From Micromonospora coxensis (GTDB taxonomy: Bacteria; Actinomycetota; Actinomycetes; Mycobacteriales; Micromonosporaceae), in the NCBI RefSeq assembly GCF_900090295.1, contig NZ_LT607753.1:1736001-1800000 (forward strand): a DNA stretch of 64,000 nt, given 5' to 3'. A program made the position numbers and the translations under genes. The notes below the pieces were generated by a model. That model was given only the letters and a program-made list of their open reading frames with translations. It was not told the origin of the DNA and made no database searches. Numbering within the stretch: position 1 is the first letter of the stretch; each line of letters starts with the position of its first letter. This document shows positions 46,707 through 55,178 of this stretch, in pieces.

Positions 46707-48827
46707 ATGTCCCGGCAACGACTGACCGGTCTGCCGTCCGGTCGACGAGGCAAGTACGCCGTCCTCGTCCTCTGGCTCGTCCTCGTCGCGGTGGCCGGCC
46801 CGCTCTCGGTGAAGCTGAGCGAGGTGCAGGACAACGCCACGCTCGGCGCGCTGCCCGTCGGGGTGGAGAGCAGCCGGGCCACCGCCCGTGCCGAGGCCGC
46901 CTTCCCCGACTCGGACCGGCCGCTCGCGGTCGCCGTCTACGTCCGCGACGGCGGCCTCACCGCCGCCGACCGCGCCAAGGCGGACGCCGACCGCACCGCG
47001 TTCGCCCGGTACGCCGACGGCGGCGCGGTGTCACCCGCGGTGCCCAGCGAGGACGGCCGGGCGCTGCTGGTCTCCTTCCCCGTCGCCGGGGACGACGAGC
47101 GGCGCGCGACGGCGGTGAGCGAGGTGAAGGAACGGCTCGACGTCGACGCGCCGGGCGGCCTGCGGACGGCGCTGACCGGTGACGCCGCCGCCGAGAGCGA
47201 CGTGTTCGACGCGTTCGCCGGAATGGACGTGGCCCTGCTGCTGGCGACCGCGGCGACGGTCGCGGTGCTGCTGCTGCTCACCTACCGCAGCCCGGTGCTG
47301 TGGCTGGTCCCGCTGGTCACCGTCGGCGTGGCCAACCAGTTCGCCGGCGGTGTGGTCTACCTGATGGCGCGGTACGGCGGGCTGGCCGTCGACTTCCAGA
47401 GCCAGACCATCCTGACCGTGCTGGTCTTCGGCGTCGGCGTGGACTACGCCCTGCTGCTGATCGCCCGGTACCGCGAGGAGCTGCGCCGACACGCCGACCG
47501 GCACGAGGCGATGCGGGTGGCGCTGCGCCGCTCGTTCGGCGCGATCTGCGCCTCGGCGGCGACCGTCGCCGTCGGCCTGCTCTGCCTGCTCGCCGCCGAC
47601 CTGCCGTCCACCCGGGGGCTCGGCCCGGTCGGCGCGGTCGGCATCGTCGCCGCGCTGCTCGCCATGACCACCCTGCTGCCGGCGGTGCTGGTCCTCTGCG
47701 GACGGTGGCTGTTCTGGCCGTTCGTGCCCCGCTGGTCGCCCACCGCCGCCACCGACGACGTGACCGTCGACCACGGGATCTGGCGGCGGGTCGCCGCCGC
47801 CGTCGGCGGCCGGCCCCGCGCGGTCTGGATCGGCACCGCCGCCGCCCTGGTCGCGCTGACCGTCGGCATCGGCAACCTCAGCATCGGCCTGCCCGGCGAG
47901 GAGTCCTTCACCACCGAGGTCGGCTCGGTCACCGGCCAGAAGCTGATCGCGGCGCACTACCCGGGCGGCGCCACCGCGCCCGCCGAGATCCTGGCCACCG
48001 CGGGTACGGCCGACGAGGTGGTCGCCGCCGCCCGGGCGGTGCCGGGCGTGGCCCGGGTGGAGGCGGCGCAGCCCTCCCCCGACGGGACCTGGGTACGGGT
48101 GCCGGCGGTGCTGGCCGACACCCCGGACAGCGACGCCGCCCGCACGACCGTGCAGCGGCTGCGCGCGGCGGTGCACGCGGTGCCCGGGGCCGACGCGCTG
48201 GTCGGTGGGCAGACCGCCACCCTCGTCGACGAGGAGCGGACGGTCGCCCGGGACAACCGGGTGGTGATCCCGCTGGTGCTCGCCGTGGTGCTGGTGATCC
48301 TGGTGCTGCTGCTGCGGGCGCTGGTCGCGCCGCTGCTGCTGATGGTGAGCGTGGTGCTGTCGTACGCCGCCGCGATGGGGGCCGCCGGGCTGCTGCTGGC
48401 GGCGCTCGGTCATCCCCGGCTCTTCGTGGGCGTCCCGTTGCAGGCGTTCCTGTTCCTCGTCGCGCTCGGCGTCGACTACACGATCTTCCTGATGACCCGG
48501 GCCCGGGAGGAGACGGCGGTACTCGGGCACCGGGCCGGGGTGCTGCGGGCGCTGACCGTCACCGGCGGGGTGATCACCAGCGCGGGCGTGGTGCTGGCGG
48601 CGACGTTCGGCGCGCTGGGCGTGCTGCCGCTGGTGCCGTCGATCCAGATGGGCGTGATCGTGGCGGTCGGCATCCTGCTCGACACGCTGCTGGTGCGCAG
48701 CCTGCTGATCCCGGCGCTCGCTCTCGACCTGGGCGCGCGCACCTGGTGGCCGGGGAGGCCGGCCCGCCCGGCGGCCCGCCCCACTCCCCCGGCGCCCCCG
48801 GCGCGGCGGGTGCTGGCCGGCTCCTGA
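46707..48827 (+). CDS. MMPL family RND-type transporter
   Basis: The 706-residue membrane protein has the typical MMPL arrangement: one N-terminal helix, a large extracytoplasmic loop, a cluster of helices with LTVLVFGVGVDYALLLIARYREELRR (the conserved GxDYxLLL segment), then a second loop and a second helix cluster with FLFLVALGVDYTIFLMTRAREE. The GVDY motifs carry the proton-relay residues. Relatives export lipids, antibiotics or metabolites. The ATG at 46707 has TGGAGGAA six bases upstream. It is divergent from the two-component system, which probably regulates it, and ends at a strong bidirectional hairpin. Substrate unknown. Confidence 0.9.
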   Translation: MSRQRLTGLPSGRRGKYAVLVLWLVLVAVAGPLSVKLSEVQDNATLGALPVGVESSRATARAEAAFPDSDRPLAVAVYVRDGGLTAADRAKADADRTAFARYADGGAVSPAVPSEDGRALLVSFPVAGDDERRATAVSEVKERLDVDAPGGLRTALTGDAAAESDVFDAFAGMDVALLLATAATVAVLLLLTYRSPVLWLVPLVTVGVANQFAGGVVYLMARYGGLAVDFQSQTILTVLVFGVGVDYALLLIARYREELRRHADRHEAMRVALRRSFGAICASAATVAVGLLCLLAADLPSTRGLGPVGAVGIVAALLAMTTLLPAVLVLCGRWLFWPFVPRWSPTAATDDVTVDHGIWRRVAAAVGGRPRAVWIGTAAALVALTVGIGNLSIGLPGEESFTTEVGSVTGQKLIAAHYPGGATAPAEILATAGTADEVVAAARAVPGVARVEAAQPSPDGTWVRVPAVLADTPDSDAARTTVQRLRAAVHAVPGADALVGGQTATLVDEERTVARDNRVVIPLVLAVVLVILVLLLRALVAPLLLMVSVVLSYAAAMGAAGLLLAALGHPRLFVGVPLQAFLFLVALGVDYTIFLMTRAREETAVLGHRAGVLRALTVTGGVITSAGVVLAATFGALGVLPLVPSIQMGVIVAVGILLDTLLVRSLLIPALALDLGARTWWPGRPARPAARPTPPAPPARRVLAGS

Positions 48828-48836
48828 CCGGCACCG

Positions 48837-48878
48837 GGCCCGCGCGGCGGTCGGGCGATCCCGACCGCCGCGCGGGCC
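48837..48878. terminator. Perfect 19-bp bidirectional hairpin
   Basis: Arms 48837-48855 and 48860-48878 pair perfectly around a CGAT loop, between the convergent MMPL and PimB genes, 1 bp from the end of the latter's stop codon. Confidence 0.8.
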
Positions 48879-48879
48879 G

Positions 48880-50004
48880 TCAGGCTTTCAGCAGCGCCGC
48901 CATCCGCTCGGCCTGGGTCTCCCAGCGCCACTCCTTCTCCACCCACGCCCGGCCGGCCGCGCCGAGCTGGCGGGCCAGGTCCCGGTCGGCGAGCAGGGTG
49001 GCCACCCGGTCGGCGAGCTGCGCGACGTCCCGCCCGCCCACCACGTACCCGGTCTCGCCCTCGCGGACGGCGTCGGGAGCCCCGCCCGAGTCCCCGGCCA
49101 CCACCGGCAGCCCGGTCGCCGAGGCCTCCAGGTAGACGATGCCCAGACCCTCCACGTCCAGGCCCCGGTTACGGGTCCGGCAGGGCATCGCGTAGACGTC
49201 ACCGGCGGCGTAGTGCGCGGGCAGCTCCGCCGAGGGCACCGAGCCGGTGAACACCACGTCCCGCTCCACACCGGTCTGCCGGGCCAGCTTCTCCAGCGCC
49301 GCCCGGTACGGCCCGCCGCCGACGACCAGCAGCGCCGCGTCGGGCACCCGGCGGCGGATCTCCGGCATGGCGCGGATGAGCATGTCCTGCCCCTTGCGCG
49401 GCACCAGCCGGGAGACGCAGACCACCACGGGCCGGTCGGCGAGCCCCAGCCGGACGCGCACCGGCTCACCGTCCACCGACGGGTGGTAGGTGTCCACGTC
49501 CACGCCGGGGGCCAGCCGTTGCAGCTCGGTCACCCCGTGCAGGGCGCGCTCCAGCCGTACCCGGGTGTAGTCGCCGAGGTAGGTGACCACGTCGGTGCCC
49601 CGGCCGATGCGGCGCAGCGCGGCCCGGGCGGCGGGCAGCGCGGCCCAGCCGACCTCGTGGCCGTGGGTCTGCGCGACGACCCGGCGGACACCGGCCCGGC
49701 GGCGCAGCCCGGCGGCGAGCAGGCCCAGCGGCGCGGCGGCGCCGAACCAGACGGTGTCGCAGTCGTGGGCGCGGGCCAGCCGGGCGGCCCGGCGGGCGAT
49801 CAGCGGGGTGGGCAGCAACACCCGGGTACGCTCCCGGACCACCTCGAACGGCTGCGCGGCGTCGAAGGCCGCCGCGCCCCGCCAACTGGAGGCGTAGACC
49901 ACCACCGAGCCGGCGGGCTGGCGGACGGCGAGGTTGTGCACGAAGGACTGGATGCCGCCGGGGCGGGGCGGGAAGTCGTTCGTGATCAGCAACGTCCGGC
50001 TCAT
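48880..50004 (-). CDS. pimB: GT4 mannosyltransferase (PimB-type)
   Basis: The 374-residue GT-B enzyme should transfer mannose from GDP-mannose to phosphatidylinositol monomannoside in cell-envelope glycolipid synthesis. It begins SRTLLITNDFPPRPGGIQSFVHNL, has VAQTHGHEVGWA in the N-terminal domain, VCVSRLVPRKGQDMLI and GIVYLEASATGLPVVAG in the C-terminal donor-binding domain, matching the Rv2188c/PimB' group. The ATG at 50004 overlaps the TGA of the upstream M48 gene by 4 bp, so the two are coupled. Synteny with M. tuberculosis supports the assignment; acceptor specificity is inferred. Confidence 0.88.
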   Translation of the reverse strand: MSRTLLITNDFPPRPGGIQSFVHNLAVRQPAGSVVVYASSWRGAAAFDAAQPFEVVRERTRVLLPTPLIARRAARLARAHDCDTVWFGAAAPLGLLAAGLRRRAGVRRVVAQTHGHEVGWAALPAARAALRRIGRGTDVVTYLGDYTRVRLERALHGVTELQRLAPGVDVDTYHPSVDGEPVRVRLGLADRPVVVCVSRLVPRKGQDMLIRAMPEIRRRVPDAALLVVGGGPYRAALEKLARQTGVERDVVFTGSVPSAELPAHYAAGDVYAMPCRTRNRGLDVEGLGIVYLEASATGLPVVAGDSGGAPDAVREGETGYVVGGRDVAQLADRVATLLADRDLARQLGAAGRAWVEKEWRWETQAERMAALLKA

Positions 50005-51260
50005 CTGCCGGCCTCCCTGGCGTAGGCGCGGGCGGCGGCCATCCGCTCCACGGTGGACGGGTGCGACGCCGACCAGAGGTACTCCCAGCGCGGCGGGTCG
50101 GGGTCGGCCAGGTTGACCCCGGCCAGCCGGCGCTGCATCGCCTCGAAGGTGGCCGGGTCGCCGGTCAGCGCCAGGGCGTGCGCGTCGGCGCGGGCCTCGA
50201 CCCGGCGGGAGACCGCCGCCTGCACCGGCGCGGCGATCAGCCCGGCGAGCGTCACCAGGGCGATCAGCAGCCCGAAGGCGCGGGGCTCGGCGACCGAGTC
50301 GACCCCGGCCAGCCGGGTCAGCGGCCGCCACGAGCCGAGCAGGTAGAGCCCGACGACCACGGCGGCGGCGCCGAGCGCCCCGGTGAGGGTGCCGACGGCG
50401 ACGTCCCGGTCCCGGGCGTGCCCCAGCTCGTGCGCGACGACGCTGGTCACCTCGGCCGGGGTGGCCTCGCGCAGCAGGGTGTCGTAGACGACCACCCGCC
50501 GGGTCGGCCCCAGCCCGGAGACGTACGCGTTGACCGCCTTCGTGCGGCGGGAGGCGTCGGCGACCAGCACGTCGCGCACCGGCACGCCGTCACGCTCCGC
50601 CATGGCCATCAGCTCGGTACGCAGTGGACCCTGCTCCATCGGGGTGAACCGGTTGAACACCGGCTCCACCAGCACCGGCAGCACGAAGGACAGCAGCACC
50701 ACCAGCCCGGCCGCCCCGGCCGCGCCGAACGCCCACCACCAGCGCGGGGCGAGCCGGGTGACGGTGTAGAAGCCGAGCAGCGCGACCGCGCCGATCACCG
50801 CGCTGACCGCGTACGACTTGAGCAGGTCGACGGTCCAGCCGCCCCAGCCGTGGGTGCTCAGCCCGTAGCGGGTGAGCACGGCGTGCCGCCAGGCGGCGAA
50901 GGGCAGGGTGAGCAGGTCGGCGACGAGCACGACGGCGAGACCGCCGAGCACCGCGCGGGCGATCCAGTGGTCGCCGAAGGGCCGGCCGGCCAGCTCGACC
51001 AGGCGCGCGCCGAGCGGGGTGAGCCCGAGCAGCAGCGCCACCAGCAGCCCGAGCGCCAGCGCGCCGTACGCCCCGGGGCGCAGCGCGGCACGGAACTCCC
51101 GCCCCCGGGCGACCTGCTCGGCCGGCAGGTCGCGCAGCGCGGCGAGCTGGTCGGCGCGCGGCGCCGGCGGGCGGCTCCACGGCACCAGCAGGGCACCGGC
51201 CACCAGCAGGGCTGTCACCAGGGCGGCCAGGGTCAGCACCGCCCATCCCCGGGGGGTCAC
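50001..51260 (-). CDS. M48 family membrane zinc protease
   Basis: The 419-residue protein has about six to seven membrane helices and the zinc motif VVAHELGHARD (HExxH), with the third ligand region RRVEARADAHAL (Glu). It resembles Ste24/HtpX-type CAAX or quality-control proteases. NRFTPMEQGPLR and NAYVSGLGPTRRVVVYDTLL match the M48 core. It should degrade or process membrane proteins. The GTG at 51260 lacks a perfect ribosome site. It overlaps the PimB start by 4 bp, forming an operon. Confidence 0.9.
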   Translation of the reverse strand: MTPRGWAVLTLAALVTALLVAGALLVPWSRPPAPRADQLAALRDLPAEQVARGREFRAALRPGAYGALALGLLVALLLGLTPLGARLVELAGRPFGDHWIARAVLGGLAVVLVADLLTLPFAAWRHAVLTRYGLSTHGWGGWTVDLLKSYAVSAVIGAVALLGFYTVTRLAPRWWWAFGAAGAAGLVVLLSFVLPVLVEPVFNRFTPMEQGPLRTELMAMAERDGVPVRDVLVADASRRTKAVNAYVSGLGPTRRVVVYDTLLREATPAEVTSVVAHELGHARDRDVAVGTLTGALGAAAVVVGLYLLGSWRPLTRLAGVDSVAEPRAFGLLIALVTLAGLIAAPVQAAVSRRVEARADAHALALTGDPATFEAMQRRLAGVNLADPDPPRWEYLWSASHPSTVERMAAARAYAREAGR

Positions 51261-51407
51261 GCCGGCACTCCGGACGCCGGCCTGCCGCCACCACGCCGTA
51301 CCCGCGTCATGCCGCCGCTCCTCCCGCCGTGAGCGACCATCCTATTGCCCACCGGCCGCAGGCCCGGCGGGGTGCCCACGCACCGCGACGCGGGTGGGAC
51401 GCGGCGG

Positions 51408-51620
51408 TCAGGCCACCCGGCGGCGGCGGGCGGGACGGGCGCGGCCGGTCTCGTGGGCCAGCACCTCCACCTCGAACCCGGCGCGGGCGAACATCTCGAT
51501 CGCCCGGTGCTCGGCGGAGCCCAGCCCGGCGGCCGGCGAGTCGGCGTCGAGCAGGGCGGTCACCAGGCAGCCGGAGCAGCCGGCGCCCCGGATCCCGCAC
51601 CTGTCGCAGTCGATGAGCAT
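51408..51620 (-). CDS. Small Cys-rich zinc-ribbon-like protein
   Basis: The 70-residue protein begins MLIDCDRCGIRGAGCSGCLVTALL, with CxxC at residues 5-8 and 15-18 separated by six residues, a pattern that would bind one zinc ion. The rest is an amphipathic helix (AEHRAIEMFARAGFEVEVLA) and an Arg-rich tail. The ATG has a good AGGAGG upstream. It lies alone between the M48 and NYN genes on the same strand. I do not recognise a named family; a nucleic-acid-binding role is only a guess from the Cys pattern and basic tail. Confidence 0.7.
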   Translation of the reverse strand: MLIDCDRCGIRGAGCSGCLVTALLDADSPAAGLGSAEHRAIEMFARAGFEVEVLAHETGRARPARRRRVA

Positions 51621-51743
51621 CGTGCCTCCTGACGCAGTGCGGCGGTGGACGGGCGAGACTCCGTCGTCACCACCCGAGCACCGTCGGTCAGGTCGGACAC
51701 TAGACACCGGGTACGACAGAAACGGACAACCGGTGATCAACAC

Positions 51744-53165
51744 CTAGGAGCGGGACAGCCGGCGCAGCAGCGAGTCCGCGCCGAGCGGGTACGCCCCGTG
51801 CCGGCGCACCCCGTCGGCGACCTCCCGGTCGGAGGAGACCACCACCACCGGCCGCCCGGCCGGCTCGGCCCGCACCAGCCGGCGGATCAGCTCGTCGGCG
51901 GTCTCCCCCTTGCGGGAGAAGAGCACCCGGACCCCGCGCGGGGTGGGCGGCAGCCCGTGCATCCGCTCGGCCCCGTCGAACACGACGGTCACCTCGTCGC
52001 CGGTCTGCGCGGCGATCCCGCCGAGCCCGGTGATCAGGCGTTTGCGCTGCTGTTCGAGGGACATCTCGCCGAAGCCGCGTTTGGTGACGTTGTAGCCGTC
52101 CACCACCAGGTGGGCCCGGGGCAGGGCGAGGAGCTGGTCCAGCCGGGCCGGGTCGTCGGTGTCGCGGGCCCGGGCCGCCGGTCCGCCGGCGGGCGCCGCC
52201 GCCGGGTTCTCGGCGAAGGCGTCGGCCACGAAGTCGGCGGGCAGCTTGTCCACCGGGTCCAGCGCCAGCTCCCGGCGGAGCCCGACGGCGGCCTGCCCGA
52301 TGGTCTCCAGCAGCAGCCAGAGCCGGGCGTCGTCGACGGAGCGGGCCTCCTTGGCGCTGGCCCGGGCCACCCCGGCCGCCGCCTCGGCCTCGGCGAGGCG
52401 GGCCCGTGCCCGGCGCAGCTCGGCGTCGGCGTCGGCGGCCGCCCGGGCGGCCCGGCCCCGCTCGGTGGCGAGCAGCTCGTTGGCCTTGCGCTCGCGCGCC
52501 TGGGTCTCCCGCAGCGTCCGGCTGAGCTGCCGGGCCTCCTCCCGCAGCTGGCCCAGCTCCTCGCGGACCCGGGCCAGCTCGTCGCGGAGCTTCTCCGCCT
52601 CGACCCGGGCCACCGCCCGGTCGTGCTCGGCGCGGCCGGCCCGCTGCTCGGCCTCGCGGACCAGCTCGGCGACGACGGCGCTGTCCGCCTCGGCGCGCAC
52701 CGCCGCGCCACTGGCGTCGATCAGCTCCCGCCAGCCCCGGGGCCGGGCAAGGTACGCCAGCGCGGCCACCTCGACCGGGTCGGCGGCGGCCGGGGCGGTC
52801 CCGTCGACCACGGCCGCGCCCAGGTCGCCGGCGTCGGCGAGCACCCGGGCGGTGACCCGCTGCCGGAACAGCGGATCGGCGGTGAGCTGGGCGGCGATCG
52901 CCGGGGCGCCGAGGCGGGCCCGGCGGTTCGGGGCGAACTTGGCCACCCGGCGCAGCGGCACCGGCACCTCGTCGGCGGGCAGGCCGGGCAGCACGGCGGC
53001 GGTCAGCGCCACGATGCGCTGGCGGACCGGCTCCGGCAGGACCGGCTCCGGCAGGACCGGCTCCGGCTCGGGCGCCCCCGCACCCGGGTCGACGCCGGCC
53101 TCGGGCGCGGCGGCGGACGACCTCTCCTCGGGGAGGTGGTCGTCGTACGGCTCGGTGAGGGGCAT
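51744..53165 (-). CDS. Coiled-coil protein with a C-terminal NYN (PIN-like) nuclease domain
   Basis: The 473-residue protein has a Pro/Glu-rich N-terminus including the repeat PEPVLPEPVL, a helical region, a coiled coil (about 170-270, e.g. ELARVREELGQLREEARQL) and a C-terminal YacP-like NYN domain. The latter shows HLVVDGYNVTK (Asp), VVFDGAERM (Asp), VLFSRKGETADELI (Asp) and VVVSSDREV (Asp), the acidic residues of PIN/NYN RNases. It may cleave or bind RNA. In the Streptomyces/mycobacterial blocks a similar protein lies close to the Rv2191-like nuclease, which is divergent here. Substrate unknown. Confidence 0.85.
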   Translation of the reverse strand: MPLTEPYDDHLPEERSSAAAPEAGVDPGAGAPEPEPVLPEPVLPEPVRQRIVALTAAVLPGLPADEVPVPLRRVAKFAPNRRARLGAPAIAAQLTADPLFRQRVTARVLADAGDLGAAVVDGTAPAAADPVEVAALAYLARPRGWRELIDASGAAVRAEADSAVVAELVREAEQRAGRAEHDRAVARVEAEKLRDELARVREELGQLREEARQLSRTLRETQARERKANELLATERGRAARAAADADAELRRARARLAEAEAAAGVARASAKEARSVDDARLWLLLETIGQAAVGLRRELALDPVDKLPADFVADAFAENPAAAPAGGPAARARDTDDPARLDQLLALPRAHLVVDGYNVTKRGFGEMSLEQQRKRLITGLGGIAAQTGDEVTVVFDGAERMHGLPPTPRGVRVLFSRKGETADELIRRLVRAEPAGRPVVVVSSDREVADGVRRHGAYPLGADSLLRRLSRS

Positions 53166-53202
53166 GTGGCAAGTCTCCCACCGCGACCGGGCCCACCGCC
53201 GG

Positions 53203-55050
53203 ATGAGTGAGCCGATCTCTCATCCTAGCCTCGTGGTAACTGCTGGGACCGGTGTGCCGGGAGTGTCGGACCGGCCGGTTACCGTGCCGCCCGTGGCACC
53301 TGGGGAGTACGTCCAGCAGACGCTGGCCGGTCTGGATCCGACGGCGGGCGGCGGGGTCGACCCGACCCTGCCGCTCTACGCGACCACCTTCGTGGTGGTC
53401 GACCTGGAGACCACCGGCGGGGCGCCGGACGGCGGCGGGATCACCGAGATCGGCGCGGTCAAGGTGCGCGGCGGCGAGGAGCTGGGGGTGCTCGCCACCC
53501 TGGTCAACCCGGGGGTGCCGATCCCGCCGTTCATCACCGTCCTGACCGGCATCACCCAGGCCATGCTGGTGCCCGCCCCGCCGATCGAGCAGGTGCTGCC
53601 GAGCTTTCTGGAGTTCATCTCCGACGCGGTGCTGGTCGCCCACAACGCCCCCTACGACGTGGGCTTCCTCAAGGCCGCCTGCGCCAAGCACGGCTACCGC
53701 TGGCCCAACCCCCGGGTGCTCGACACCGCGGCGCTGGCCCGGCGGGTGCTCACCCGCGACGAGGTGCCCAACCGCAAGCTCGGCACCCTCGCCGCGTACT
53801 TCCGCACCGCCACCCAGCCGACCCACCGGGCGCTGGACGACGCTAAGGCCACCGTCGACGTGCTGCACGGGCTGATCGCCCGGCTCGGCGGGCACCGGGT
53901 CGACACGGTCGGCGAGGCGATCGAGTTCGCCCGGGCGGTCACCCCGACCCAGCGGCGCAAGCGGCACCTCGCCGAAGGGCTGCCCAAGGCGCCCGGGGTC
54001 TACATCTTCCGGGCCGCCGACGACCGGCCGCTCTACGTCGGCACCTCCGGCGACATCGCCACCCGGGTGCGCAGCTACTTCACCGCCGCCGAGAAGCGGG
54101 CCCGGATGTCGGAGATGCTGGCCGCCGCCGAGCGGGTGGAGGCGGTCGAGTGCGCCCACCCGCTCGAGGCGGAGGTCCGCGAGCTGCGGCTGATCGCCGC
54201 GCACGCGCCGCCGTACAACCGCCGCTCCAAGTTCCCGGAGCGGATGGTCTGGCTCAAGCTGACCGACGAGGCGTACCCGCGGCTGTCCGTGGTGCGCGCC
54301 CTCTCCGTGACCGACACCGCGTACCTCGGGCCGTTCCGCTCCAAGCAGGCCGCCGAGCTGGCCGCCGCGGGGTTCCACGACGCGGTCCCGCTGCGCCAGT
54401 GCACCCACCGGCTCTCGCTGCGCACGGTCACGCCGGCCTGCGCGCTGGCCGAGCTGGGCCGCTGCCCGGCGCCCTGCGAGCACCGGATCACCCCCGACGA
54501 GTACGACCACCGCGCCGCCGCCCCGTTCCGCACCGCGACCACGAACGACCCGCAGGTGGTGGTCGACGCCCTGCTCGCCCGGATCGAGACGCTCTCGGCG
54601 GCCCAGCGCTACGAGGAGGCCGCGGTGGTGCGCTCCCGGCTGGCGGCGGTGCTGCGGGCCACCGTACGGATGCAGCGGCTGGCCGCGCTGACCCGGATCG
54701 CCGAGCTGGCCGCCGCCCGGCCCGCCGCCGGCGGTGGCTGGGAGCTGGCGCTGGTCCGGCACGGCCGGCTGGCCGGGGCCGGGGTCTCCCCGCCCGGCGT
54801 CCACCCCCGACCGACCATCGCCGCGATCCGGGCGACCGCCGAGACGGTGCCACCGGGGCACGGACCGGTGCCCCGGGCCTCCGCCGAGGAGACCGAACGC
54901 ATCCTGTCCTGGTTGGAACGACCGGAGACCCGCCTGGTGGAGATGACCGACGAGTGGTCCTCGCCGATCTCCGGCGCGGCCCGCTTCCGCGACCTCCTGG
55001 CGAAGGCCGAGAACGGAGGATCCCACCAACTCTCGACCGAACGCTCATGA
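53203..55050 (+). CDS. DEDDh exonuclease fused to a GIY-YIG (UvrC N-terminal-like) nuclease
   Basis: The 615-residue protein (Rv2191-like) has an N-terminal DnaQ-type exonuclease: FVVVDLETTGG (Asp-Glu), LVAHNAPYDVGFL (Asp) and HRALDDAKATVDV (His-Asp), residues about 60-225. It also has a GIY-YIG domain (PGVYIFRAADDRPLYVGTS, about 265-360) and a UVR-like helical hairpin (AAQRYEEAAVVRSRLAA). It lacks the UvrC C-terminal nuclease domain, so it is Cho-like rather than UvrC. It may take part in DNA repair. The ATG at 53203 is the best canonical start but has no ribosome site; GTG 53254 is an alternative. Confidence 0.9.
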   Translation: MSEPISHPSLVVTAGTGVPGVSDRPVTVPPVAPGEYVQQTLAGLDPTAGGGVDPTLPLYATTFVVVDLETTGGAPDGGGITEIGAVKVRGGEELGVLATLVNPGVPIPPFITVLTGITQAMLVPAPPIEQVLPSFLEFISDAVLVAHNAPYDVGFLKAACAKHGYRWPNPRVLDTAALARRVLTRDEVPNRKLGTLAAYFRTATQPTHRALDDAKATVDVLHGLIARLGGHRVDTVGEAIEFARAVTPTQRRKRHLAEGLPKAPGVYIFRAADDRPLYVGTSGDIATRVRSYFTAAEKRARMSEMLAAAERVEAVECAHPLEAEVRELRLIAAHAPPYNRRSKFPERMVWLKLTDEAYPRLSVVRALSVTDTAYLGPFRSKQAAELAAAGFHDAVPLRQCTHRLSLRTVTPACALAELGRCPAPCEHRITPDEYDHRAAAPFRTATTNDPQVVVDALLARIETLSAAQRYEEAAVVRSRLAAVLRATVRMQRLAALTRIAELAAARPAAGGGWELALVRHGRLAGAGVSPPGVHPRPTIAAIRATAETVPPGHGPVPRASAEETERILSWLERPETRLVEMTDEWSSPISGAARFRDLLAKAENGGSHQLSTERS

Positions 55051-55178
55051 GCAAGTAACCGATCGGACGACCTCGCCTCACTTAGGCTGTTAAGGGAGTG
55101 CAGTCCTGCCCGTTTCGTGGGCCTGCTTCCGGTTGCCGGCGACGGTGACCGCGGAGCCGGGGTGAGGAGGTGTCCCTC

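Noticed and set aside
51700..55029. 1109-residue open frame on the minus strand
   Set aside because: It runs across two divergent real genes and an intergenic promoter region in a third frame; long spurious frames are expected at this GC level.
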